Shown here: positions 1 through 7,616 of the stretch, in pieces
Layout of the letters: every line of letters starts with the position of its first letter
Numbering within the stretch: position 1 is the stretch's first letter
Assembly (NCBI GenBank): GCA_013112535.1
Contig: JABFGI010000008.1
Location: forward strand, 1-64,000
Source: Pseudomonadota bacterium
GTDB taxonomy: Bacteria > Pseudomonadota > Gammaproteobacteria > Eutrophobiales > Eutrophobiaceae
Reading direction: 5' to 3'
DNA: 64,000 nt
Program-made: the position numbers and the translations under genes
The notes under the pieces: model-generated
The model's database searches: none
What the model was told of the DNA's origin: nothing
Seen by the model: the letters and a program-made list of their open reading frames with translations, nothing else

Positions 1-1
1 G

Positions 2-1138
2 GTAGCGACCTACACCACGACCGACGGCAGTGGCACCGACGACACCTCGACCCTAACGATTACCGTCACGCCGGTGGACGATGCGCCAGTGGCTAATGAT
101 GATGTGATGAATACATCGCAAGATACGCCAGTGAGTTTAGATGTAACAGCGAATGACACGGATCCGGATACAGGGGATACGTTAACGGTAACGCAAGTTA
201 ATGGTGGTGCGATCACGGCGGGTGGTGCATCGGTTGCAGTTGCAAACGGCACCGTCAGCCTGGCTGTTGACGGCAAGACCCTGACGTTTAACCCGACAGG
301 CGGTTATACCGGTCCAGTCGCATTTGATTACACGGTGAGTGATGGCGCATTAACAGACACGGCTAATATCACGGGAACTGTAAGTACCACGGCGGGAAGT
401 ACTGGAATAGGATCTGATGACGATTTTGTTTATGATGAAGTGACTAATGCTGACAAAATTCCTGAAGTGGGTGGTAGTAGAGGAGGTATCGGTTATAACG
501 ATACTCTAGCTAAATCCGGTGCTGTGCTGGACTTGGTTGAAAGTGTTAATAAAGACATTGAAGATAATGATTATGATGAGGCTAAGCTTGCCGGAGGCGA
601 TGGGCTTTGGGATGTCGCAGGTGTTAAAGGTTTTGCGGTTAGTTTTTCATTAACAGAATTGAGTTCTGGTTCTGAAGCTGATTTAAGTTTATTTCCTCTA
701 CGTATTGGAGCGCCTGAAGCGGAAGCTCAAGATCAATTAATTGTTAAATCAATATTACGTGACAGAACTTTATTTCTTGAAGTTGATTACACTATAAATA
801 GTGATCCAAATTTATTAGCAACTCGAATTTCGGTTATGCAGGTTAATGGTAATCCTCTACCAGAATGGTTACGAGTAGATGATAGAGGAAGACTGGTGAG
901 TGGCGAACCACCTGTTGGAACCGAGAATATTGAGTTGAGAATAGAAATAAAATTAAGTAATGATACTACGATAGTTCGCTATGTTGATGTTAATGTAAAT
1001 AGCGGTGAAATTGCCTCACTAGAGCAATTTAGTACTGAAGTTATTGCTGGTGCAAGTTTATTTGAGAATCAGATAGAAAAAGAAGCGATTAAATTTGAAA
1101 ATGCCTCAATTGATATAGAAAAATCATTTATTAATTAA
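2..1138 (+). CDS. 3' end of a giant cadherin/VCBS-type repeat adhesin (partial)
   Basis: The reading frame is open from base 2, so the gene begins upstream and only about 378 C-terminal residues are visible. The first ~130 residues are Thr/Asp-rich tandem-domain sequence of the VCBS/cadherin-like type (motifs such as VDDAPVANDD, 'TANDTDPDTGD', 'FDYTVSDGALTDTANIT'), typical of very large surface or biofilm adhesins. Residues ~130-250 are an acidic linker, followed by a second Ig-like module ending in 'NGNPLPEWLRVDDRGRLVSG'. I see no GGxGxD RTX nonapeptides in the visible part. The first ~400 bases are clearly more GC-rich than the rest, so repeats and C-terminal cap have different base composition. 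The export-type genes immediately downstream on the same strand suggest that this is their cargo; that link is inferred from position. Function: likely adhesion. Substrate unknown. Confidence 0.8.
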   Translation, partial: VATYTTTDGSGTDDTSTLTITVTPVDDAPVANDDVMNTSQDTPVSLDVTANDTDPDTGDTLTVTQVNGGAITAGGASVAVANGTVSLAVDGKTLTFNPTGGYTGPVAFDYTVSDGALTDTANITGTVSTTAGSTGIGSDDDFVYDEVTNADKIPEVGGSRGGIGYNDTLAKSGAVLDLVESVNKDIEDNDYDEAKLAGGDGLWDVAGVKGFAVSFSLTELSSGSEADLSLFPLRIGAPEAEAQDQLIVKSILRDRTLFLEVDYTINSDPNLLATRISVMQVNGNPLPEWLRVDDRGRLVSGEPPVGTENIELRIEIKLSNDTTIVRYVDVNVNSGEIASLEQFSTEVIAGASLFENQIEKEAIKFENASIDIEKSFIN

Positions 1139-1168
1139 TTAGTTAAAGGTATAATACAAAGTATTTGA

Positions 1169-1190
1169 TTAAGTGTCGGGGGACGCTTAA
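1169..1190 (+). terminator. possible weak terminator after the adhesin gene
   Basis: A hairpin with arms TTAAGTGTC and GACGCTTAA (nine pairs, one of them G-U) and a short G-rich loop lies 30 bases after the adhesin stop. It is followed by GTCTTTCT, which is only moderately U-rich. It could attenuate rather than end transcription into the export genes. Confidence 0.4.
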
Positions 1191-1275
1191 GTCTTTCTGG
1201 ATTTGCATATCTATAACAATGAGAGATATATATAATAAAATGGAAAATTATCTACCAGGTAATGAATATTAAATT

Positions 1276-2778
1276 ATGAATTACCGACTCCTTACAATAG
1301 CTTTTATAAGCCTTCTTATGTCTGGCTGTTCTTTAGTACCTGTTTCGTTTACACAAGAAGAATTGAAAGAACAAGCAAAGAATGATCGATCTACAGTTAC
1401 GCAAAATCAGGAAGCAATTGATGGGCCCGTAACATTATATGAAGCAATAGCACGAGCACTTAAATATAATCTGGATTTTCATTTAGAGTTTTCAGAAAAG
1501 ATTCTGGCAGAAACGAGTTTTGATTTATCTAAATACGAATTGTTACCGCAGTTAGTTGCCAAGACGGGTTATAACAGCCGAGATAAATTTAGTGGGTCAT
1601 CGAGCCGTTCATTATTGACTGGAACCCAATCATTACAATCATCGACTTCATCTGATCGAGATATTTTTACATCGGACTTAAGTTTAAGTTGGAACGTGCT
1701 TGATTTTGGATTGTCCTACATTCGCGCTAAACAATCAGGTGATAAAGTTCTTATTGCCGAAGAAGAAAAAAGAAAAGTTGTCAACAGGATTGTTCAGGAT
1801 GTGCGAACAGCTTATTGGCGTGCAGTCAGTAATGATAGGTTGATAGAAAGAATTGAAAAGTTACTCATTCGTGTATCCAAGGCGATTGAAGAATCCAAAA
1901 AAATTGAAGTAAACCGTTTAGATCGTCCTTTAACAGCATTGACCTATCAAAGAGAGCTAATAGGGATTAAACGTGAGCTTGAGGAATTACAACGAGACTT
2001 GTCTTTGGCAAAAATTCAACTGGCTGCTTTGATGAATCTACGCCCAGGCGAAGAGTATGAGTTGGTTATTCCTGATAGAACAGAGGTAGTGAATAAAGTT
2101 GATATATCTCCAGATATGATGGAACAATTGGCTCTGGAGAACAGACCTGAGATAAGAACAGTTTCTTATGAAGAACGCATAAATAGACAAGAAGCGAAAG
2201 CAGCTATACTTAGTTTAATGCCAGGTTTGGATCTTAATTTTGGTAAAAGTTATAGCACGAACTCATTTTTGTTTCATAACAACTGGTTAAGTTATGGTGC
2301 ACAAATAAGTTGGAATTTATTAAATATTTTTAAATTACCTTCGACTAACAAAAATATTGAAGCTAAAGCGAAAGTACTGGAAGCAAGACGTTTGGCCTTA
2401 ACCATGGCAATCATGACACAGGTGCATGTCAGTATGGCTCAATACCGACATTCACAGCGAGAATATAATACGGCGGCAGATTATTTTTTAACGCAACAAA
2501 AAATTCTTGAACAGTTAGAGTCCGGTGTCAGTGCAAACACGGTTACGGAACAATCATTAATCAGGGAGCAAATGAATATGATGGTTGCTGAAATTAAATA
2601 TGATATAGCATATTCAGATGTTGAAAATGCTTACGCCAGTATATTTGCCTCACTTGGAATAGATCCTTTTCCTATTGATACAGATACAAGCAGTGTAAAA
2701 TCATTAACGAGTTCTATAATGAAGTATTTTGATGGTTTATCATTACACGAACAATTATTTTCAATGAAAATTGAATAA
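1276..2778 (+). CDS. TolC-family outer-membrane efflux lipoprotein
   Basis: An outer-membrane channel of the TolC/OEP family, 500 residues, near the usual size for this group. The N-terminus is a lipoprotein signal with lipobox LMSGC (lipidated Cys18), then two OEP repeats: long helices such as 'YEAIARALKYNLDFHLEFSEK' region and beta-strand segments such as 'SDLSLSWNVLDFGLSY' and 'YGAQISWNLLNIFKLP', which is the classic paired 'W-N-(V/L)-L' hallmark. It would provide the outer-membrane exit duct for the adaptor proteins encoded immediately downstream (21-base gap). No ABC or RND pump is encoded nearby. The assignment to the family is strong; the cargo is inferred to be the upstream adhesin. 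Confidence 0.9.
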   Translation: MNYRLLTIAFISLLMSGCSLVPVSFTQEELKEQAKNDRSTVTQNQEAIDGPVTLYEAIARALKYNLDFHLEFSEKILAETSFDLSKYELLPQLVAKTGYNSRDKFSGSSSRSLLTGTQSLQSSTSSDRDIFTSDLSLSWNVLDFGLSYIRAKQSGDKVLIAEEEKRKVVNRIVQDVRTAYWRAVSNDRLIERIEKLLIRVSKAIEESKKIEVNRLDRPLTALTYQRELIGIKRELEELQRDLSLAKIQLAALMNLRPGEEYELVIPDRTEVVNKVDISPDMMEQLALENRPEIRTVSYEERINRQEAKAAILSLMPGLDLNFGKSYSTNSFLFHNNWLSYGAQISWNLLNIFKLPSTNKNIEAKAKVLEARRLALTMAIMTQVHVSMAQYRHSQREYNTAADYFLTQQKILEQLESGVSANTVTEQSLIREQMNMMVAEIKYDIAYSDVENAYASIFASLGIDPFPIDTDTSSVKSLTSSIMKYFDGLSLHEQLFSMKIE

Positions 2779-2799
2779 ATTAAAAAGAGGGTTGAGTAG

Positions 2800-3570
2800 A
2801 TGAAAGTAAAAAAAATATTTACCTTTATATTAACCCTTTGTTCTTTTCTTGTTGTCTTTGGTGCTTATGCAGCTGATGATGACTTGTTTTCCAATGGTAT
2901 TGTTGCGGACAATGTACGTGGTTTAATTAAACCCGTAGAGAAAGCAATTATCTCCAGCGAAATAGCGGGCAAAATTGATTCTATTCCTTTTAAGTCAGGT
3001 GATGCGTTTAAAAAAGGTGATGTGTTAGTTGCATTTGATTGTTCTTTTTATCGTGCTGATCTTGCTTCTGCTGAAGCGGCTTATAAATCTAAACAAAATA
3101 TTTATGAAAACAATAAGCAGTTACTGGCTTTGAATGCAATTAGTGATATAGATGTTTCTATTTCTAAAGCGGAAGTAGATATGGCGAGAGCTGAACGTAC
3201 AATGCGTGCAATACGTGTTAATCAATGCAAGATTAAAGCACCTTATAGTGGCAGAGTTATTGAGGTTGCTATCAATGAATTTGAAACTGTTCCCGCTGAT
3301 AAAGAAATTCTTTCCATACTTAATGATAGTCAATTAGAAATTGAATTGATTGTGCCTTCAAATTGGTTGAATTGGTTAACTGTAGGTGAATCATTTTCTT
3401 TTTTGATTGATGAAACAGGAAAAACACTTGAAGCTAAAGTGAGCAAGACCGGTGCTGTTGTTGATCCAGTCAGCCAGACGATAAAATTGGTTGGAAAATT
3501 TGAAAGTGAGTTGGACGATGTGCTCTCTGGTATGAGTGGTACAGCTCAATTTAAACAAAGTAATAACTAA
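2800..3570 (+). CDS. periplasmic HlyD/RND-type adaptor protein
   Basis: A 256-residue membrane-fusion-protein-like adaptor. Residues 1-24 are a cleavable Sec signal peptide ending in AYA. The mature part has a barrel-sandwich (lipoyl-like) domain split around a helical hairpin: 'IISSEIAGKIDSIPFKSGD' before it and 'CKIKAPYSGRVIEVAINE' after it, then a beta-barrel region. It has no transmembrane anchor, unlike classical HlyD, so it would be periplasmic. RBS GAGGG lies upstream of the ATG. It overlaps the next gene by one base, indicating translational coupling. Family assignment is clear; partner proteins are inferred from the operon. Confidence 0.88.
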   Translation: MKVKKIFTFILTLCSFLVVFGAYAADDDLFSNGIVADNVRGLIKPVEKAIISSEIAGKIDSIPFKSGDAFKKGDVLVAFDCSFYRADLASAEAAYKSKQNIYENNKQLLALNAISDIDVSISKAEVDMARAERTMRAIRVNQCKIKAPYSGRVIEVAINEFETVPADKEILSILNDSQLEIELIVPSNWLNWLTVGESFSFLIDETGKTLEAKVSKTGAVVDPVSQTIKLVGKFESELDDVLSGMSGTAQFKQSNN

Positions 3571-4970
3571 TGATGACTGATAATAATCAACAAACGCCTC
3601 AAGCTTCTGTAGCTAACCCTGCTACACCACAAGTTCCTGATATTACAGCTGTATCAAAATTGCTGCAATTGGAGTCTATGGCACGAGCTGCAAGCTCTGC
3701 GGAAGCACTACAATTTATGATCGTTAATGAAACAAGACGATTGGTTCCTTATAGGCAGGCATATTTGTTTTTATCAGCTCACCCTATTAAACGCGATTGT
3801 AAACTGGTTGCAGCATCGAGTATTGCTATTGTAGAAAAAAATGCACCATTTGCTACATGGTTAGAAAAACTTCTGGAGAAAGTATTTACCAGCGAAACTA
3901 TTTCGACACAAAGGTTACTAGATGTCGCAAGCTGCCCTGAAGAATTAAAGGAAGGCTGGAATGAATTCTCTTTACCATTCGTTTTATGGACACCTTTAAA
4001 AATGCCTGATGGCACATTCATTGGCGGATTGTGGACGACAAGAGAAGTTCCCTGGCAGGAAAATGAATTACCATTATTGAAACGTCTTGGTGAAACATAT
4101 GGGCATGCTTATGTTGCCGTTACGAGTCGAAAAGATCTTTATCACCGCCCTAAAACAGTCACTGTTGCTGTTTGGGTTATTATTGTTTTCTTATTACTGG
4201 TTTTTGTTAAGCCGATTAAATTATCTGCTTTGGCACCAGCAGAAGTTATAGCCAAAGAACCTGTTGTTGTAAGTTCACCAATGGATGGTGTTATTTCAGA
4301 AATAGAATTTTCACCGAATACACATGTTTCTAAAGGAGAGACATTATTCGTATTTGAAGATACGAATTTACGAAATGAATATAATGTGGCAGAGAAAACC
4401 TTAGCTGTTGCAGAAGCGGAATATCGCAAAGCAGCTCAAGGTTCATTTGGTGATACAAAAAGTAAAGCTCAAGTTTCGTTGTTGCAAGCTCAAACAGAAT
4501 TACATAAAAGTAAATTAAAGTTTGCTCGTGAATTGCTTGATAAAATTACCGTGAAAGCTGAAAAGTCCGGGCTATTAATTTACTCTGACAAATCAGATTG
4601 GATAGGAAAACCGGTTCAGGTCGGTGAACGGGTTATGGAGATTGCCGATACTGATAAAATTCAGTTAAAAGTTAATTTAGCAATTAATGATGCAATTGTT
4701 TTAAGGGAAGGTGCTAAAGTAGAAGTTTTTCTCGATGCTAATCCGTTGCATGCAATTGAAGCTACAGTCAATAGCACAAGTTATTTGGCTGAAAAATATA
4801 GTCAGGATACACTTTCTTATCGGGTTTACGCAGAATTCGATGATATTGAAAACGAGAAGTTAAGAATTGGTTTACAAGGTACTGCAAAGATGTACGGTGA
4901 ACGCGTCTCTGTTTTTTTCTATTTGTTTAGACGCCCTATTTCTTATGTGCGTCAATTATTGGGTATATGA
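3570..4970 (+). CDS. GAF-domain inner-membrane HlyD-family adaptor
   Basis: 466 residues with an unusual architecture. Residues ~30-185 form a predicted cytoplasmic GAF-type sensor domain ('AEALQFMIVNETRRLVPYRQ' start; 'FVLWTPLKMPDGTFIGGLW' core). One transmembrane helix follows at ~196-213 (VAVWVIIVFLLLVFV), then a periplasmic HlyD part: 'SSPMDGVISEIEFSPNTHVS', a helical hairpin, 'KITVKAEKSGLLIYSD', and a C-terminal beta-barrel. Classical adaptors have only a short cytoplasmic tail, so the GAF domain suggests that export is gated by a small ligand or by a cytoplasmic partner; the ligand is unknown. The gene overlaps the next one by four bases (ATGA). It is probably part of a tripartite complex with the TolC-like and M50/HlyD proteins. 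Confidence 0.85.
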   Translation: MMTDNNQQTPQASVANPATPQVPDITAVSKLLQLESMARAASSAEALQFMIVNETRRLVPYRQAYLFLSAHPIKRDCKLVAASSIAIVEKNAPFATWLEKLLEKVFTSETISTQRLLDVASCPEELKEGWNEFSLPFVLWTPLKMPDGTFIGGLWTTREVPWQENELPLLKRLGETYGHAYVAVTSRKDLYHRPKTVTVAVWVIIVFLLLVFVKPIKLSALAPAEVIAKEPVVVSSPMDGVISEIEFSPNTHVSKGETLFVFEDTNLRNEYNVAEKTLAVAEAEYRKAAQGSFGDTKSKAQVSLLQAQTELHKSKLKFARELLDKITVKAEKSGLLIYSDKSDWIGKPVQVGERVMEIADTDKIQLKVNLAINDAIVLREGAKVEVFLDANPLHAIEATVNSTSYLAEKYSQDTLSYRVYAEFDDIENEKLRIGLQGTAKMYGERVSVFFYLFRRPISYVRQLLGI

Positions 4971-7096
4971 GCGAAGCCGCAGCAGATGATTTTGCACTAC
5001 CTGTTTTACGCAACGATCTTCAATTAATTGAAGGCCCCGTTGCGCTTGATGGATCGCCAAGCTGGATTATTGTTGATCCTATCAGGAATAAATATTTTTC
5101 TATTGGCTGGATGGCTTTCCAACTTTTATCACGTTGGACCGTTGGTAAGGCCAGCTTATTAATTGAACGAATTAAAAATGAGTCAGCACTAGACATTCAA
5201 AAAGCTGATATTGAAAGTTTATTAACTTTCCTCTACGCGAATAGTTTGACTCTTGATCCTGCTAGCGGTTCAAGTAGTGACTATCTTCAGCAATATGAAG
5301 CCAGTAAACCTGGTTTATTAATGTGGCTGGTACACAATTATTTGTTTATCAAAATACCTTTAATTAAGCCGACCAAATTCTTAAAAAGAACGCTGATTTA
5401 TATTGAACCGCTGTTTTCCACAACAGCAATGAGTTTTATTGTACTCATTGGTCTAATAGGTCTTTATATTGTTGGAAGGCAGTGGGATACCTTCACTTCG
5501 ACATTTTTGTATTTTTTTAATTTGCAAGGTTTAGTATTTTATTTTTTCTCCCTTGTTTTTATAAAAATATTTCATGAGTTGGGACATGCGTATACGGCAG
5601 TCAGGTATGGTTGTAAAGTACCGACCATGGGTGTAGCGTTTCTGGTGATGTTTCCTATTTTGTATACGGATACTTCAGATACATGGCGTGTTAAGTCTGC
5701 AAGAGAACGGGTACATGTAGGTGCGGCAGGAATGGTTGTTGAGTTGTATATTGCCTGTATTGCAACATTTTGTTGGGGCTTTTTACCTGATGGTGTTTTG
5801 AAAAGCGCTGCTTTTATTCTGGCAACAACAAGTTGGATTATGTCTCTTGCAATCAATCTGAACTGCCTGATGAGATTTGATGGTTATTACATCCTTTCTG
5901 ATTTACTGGGTATTCAAAATCTGCAGAAAAGATCATTTGAAATAGGAAAATGGCGCTTGACTGAATTTCTTTTCGGTTTAGGTTTAAGACCACCAGAAGC
6001 ATTGCCGTCTCCCATGATAAAAAAACTTTATATTTATGCCGGCTGTGTTGCCGTTTATCGTTTTTTCCTTTTTATTGGTATTGCTGTTTTAGTTTATTAC
6101 ATGTTTTTTAAAGTATTAGGAATAATTTTATTTCTAATTGAAATTCTTTGGTTTATCGTTTTACCTGCATTTAAATTAATAATAGGTTGGTGGGAAATGA
6201 GGGGTATGATTATTAAGAAGCCACGTTTCTATATAACTGCAATATTCTTTATGTTTATTATTGCTGTGTTTATATATCCCTGGAACTCATCTATCGTTAT
6301 TCCCGCTGTATATGAGACTAAAGAAAAAACAACACTTTATGTAACATCACCCGGCTTCATTGAAAATAACTTAATGGAAAGAGGTTTGAAAGTAGAGAAA
6401 GGCGATATTCTGATGAAGTTGAATTCGCCAGAGCTGGAGTATGAAATTAAAACAACGTTGATGGAAATCGATATTTTAAAGCTACAAGCAAAAAGAATTG
6501 CTGCAAGTGCAGATGAATTATCTAATATTCAGGTTCTAGTTCAACAGTTGCAGGAAAGCCGTTCTAAATTAGATGGACTGTATGAAAAACAGAATCAATT
6601 TATTATTAAATCGCCAATAGATGGTGTTATTTTTGATATGGAAGAGTCCTTGCATGAAGGTCGCTGGATAAACCCGACGCTTGCTCTCGCTACGATTGTT
6701 CAACCCGAATATCCCTATATTATAGGATTAGCTCCAGAAACAGATTTATCAAGAATAAAAAAACAAGTCAGCGCAAAGTTCATTCCGGATAATCCACAAC
6801 TAGACTCGATTTGGTCTTATGTTGAAGATGTAGAGTTTGCCAATCTGAAAACTCTTGATTTACCTGTTCTTGCATCAGTATATGGTGGAAAGATTCCTGC
6901 CCAATTTGATAATAATGGTGAATTGATACCTGATAAATCAATATATCGAGTTCGACTAAAAGTGAGTCCTGTTGAAAAAGTTAATGTTGAAAATGAAATG
7001 CGTGGCGTCGTGCATATACAAGGAGAAGCTGAGAGTTTTATTAAACGGATGTATAAAATTGTGGTTTCTGTTTTTATTCGAGAATCAGGTTTCTAG
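4967..7096 (+). CDS. PqqD-like / M50 metallopeptidase / HlyD membrane protein
   Basis: 709 residues in three parts. Residues ~20-105 resemble a PqqD-type winged-helix peptide-binding domain ('SWIIVDPIRNKYFSIGWMAF'). Residues ~130-430 are a multi-pass membrane site-2 protease (peptidase M50) with HELGH at 203-207 and the second metal-ligand region RFDGYY at 303-308. Residues ~440-700 are a periplasmic HlyD/lipoyl-like adaptor ('SPGFIENNLMERGLKVEKGD', 'FIIKSPIDGVIFDMEES'). Proteins of this type are annotated in databases as 'putative peptide zinc metalloprotease'; none that I know has a settled role in giant-adhesin export. Both metal-binding motifs look intact, so proteolysis is plausible. The locus has no ATPase, so the energy source is an open question. 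It ends the operon. Confidence 0.88.
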   Translation: MSEAAADDFALPVLRNDLQLIEGPVALDGSPSWIIVDPIRNKYFSIGWMAFQLLSRWTVGKASLLIERIKNESALDIQKADIESLLTFLYANSLTLDPASGSSSDYLQQYEASKPGLLMWLVHNYLFIKIPLIKPTKFLKRTLIYIEPLFSTTAMSFIVLIGLIGLYIVGRQWDTFTSTFLYFFNLQGLVFYFFSLVFIKIFHELGHAYTAVRYGCKVPTMGVAFLVMFPILYTDTSDTWRVKSARERVHVGAAGMVVELYIACIATFCWGFLPDGVLKSAAFILATTSWIMSLAINLNCLMRFDGYYILSDLLGIQNLQKRSFEIGKWRLTEFLFGLGLRPPEALPSPMIKKLYIYAGCVAVYRFFLFIGIAVLVYYMFFKVLGIILFLIEILWFIVLPAFKLIIGWWEMRGMIIKKPRFYITAIFFMFIIAVFIYPWNSSIVIPAVYETKEKTTLYVTSPGFIENNLMERGLKVEKGDILMKLNSPELEYEIKTTLMEIDILKLQAKRIAASADELSNIQVLVQQLQESRSKLDGLYEKQNQFIIKSPIDGVIFDMEESLHEGRWINPTLALATIVQPEYPYIIGLAPETDLSRIKKQVSAKFIPDNPQLDSIWSYVEDVEFANLKTLDLPVLASVYGGKIPAQFDNNGELIPDKSIYRVRLKVSPVEKVNVENEMRGVVHIQGEAESFIKRMYKIVVSVFIRESGF

Positions 7097-7227
7097 TTTA
7101 CTAATTCATTTTATGTTGAAAATTTGACGTCCTTTACATATTCCATTTCATTTATGTGGACTGGTTCACATCAATTTATTATAATTAATTATATACTTCA
7201 AAAATATATTATAACTAATTGATTATT

Positions 7228-7572
7228 ATGAAAAATAAACATTTTTGTTTCCTTTTTTTTATAGCTGTTATTTTTTCTGTTTCAGCCTGTAATTCTGTAA
7301 CAGTTAAGAAAAGCGTGGCTAAAGTGGCTCAGTCTCCTGAAACCTTATACGTTTATGAAGACGGGAAGATGAAGCTTGATTCCAGGTATGTAGATAGTAA
7401 AGATGTTGTTATCTATCCAGATGGTAGGGGTGGTGAAAAGGCAGCAATAAAAGTCCACTTTCCATTGCATTCAGATTTTTATCGTGACTCAATTATTGTA
7501 GTACGAGTTGTAAATAAATTTGATGAATCAGTGACTCAAAATGAGTCTGAAAATGTAGATAACATAAATTGA
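7228..7572 (+). CDS. small lipoprotein of unknown function
   Basis: 114 residues from the ATG at 7228; an in-frame TTG three codons earlier is possible but less likely. The N-terminus MKNKHFCFLFFIAVIFSVSAC is a lipoprotein signal peptide with Cys21 as the lipidation site. The mature chain is short, Lys- and Val-rich with no motif that I recognise. It lies 130 bases after the M50/HlyD gene on the same strand and could be an accessory of that export locus, but the A/T-rich gap may contain its own promoter. No RBS is obvious. Confidence 0.65.
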   Translation: MKNKHFCFLFFIAVIFSVSACNSVTVKKSVAKVAQSPETLYVYEDGKMKLDSRYVDSKDVVIYPDGRGGEKAAIKVHFPLHSDFYRDSIIVVRVVNKFDESVTQNESENVDNIN

Positions 7573-7616
7573 TTGCATTCCTGTTTTTTTGAATATCATT
7601 CAGAATGGAGCTGTTG

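Noticed and set aside
10-276. Minus-strand open frame opposite the adhesin repeats
   Set aside because: It is a shadow of the Thr/Asp/Val-rich repeat code on the other strand and shows Ser/Val/Thr-biased composition without any family pattern.
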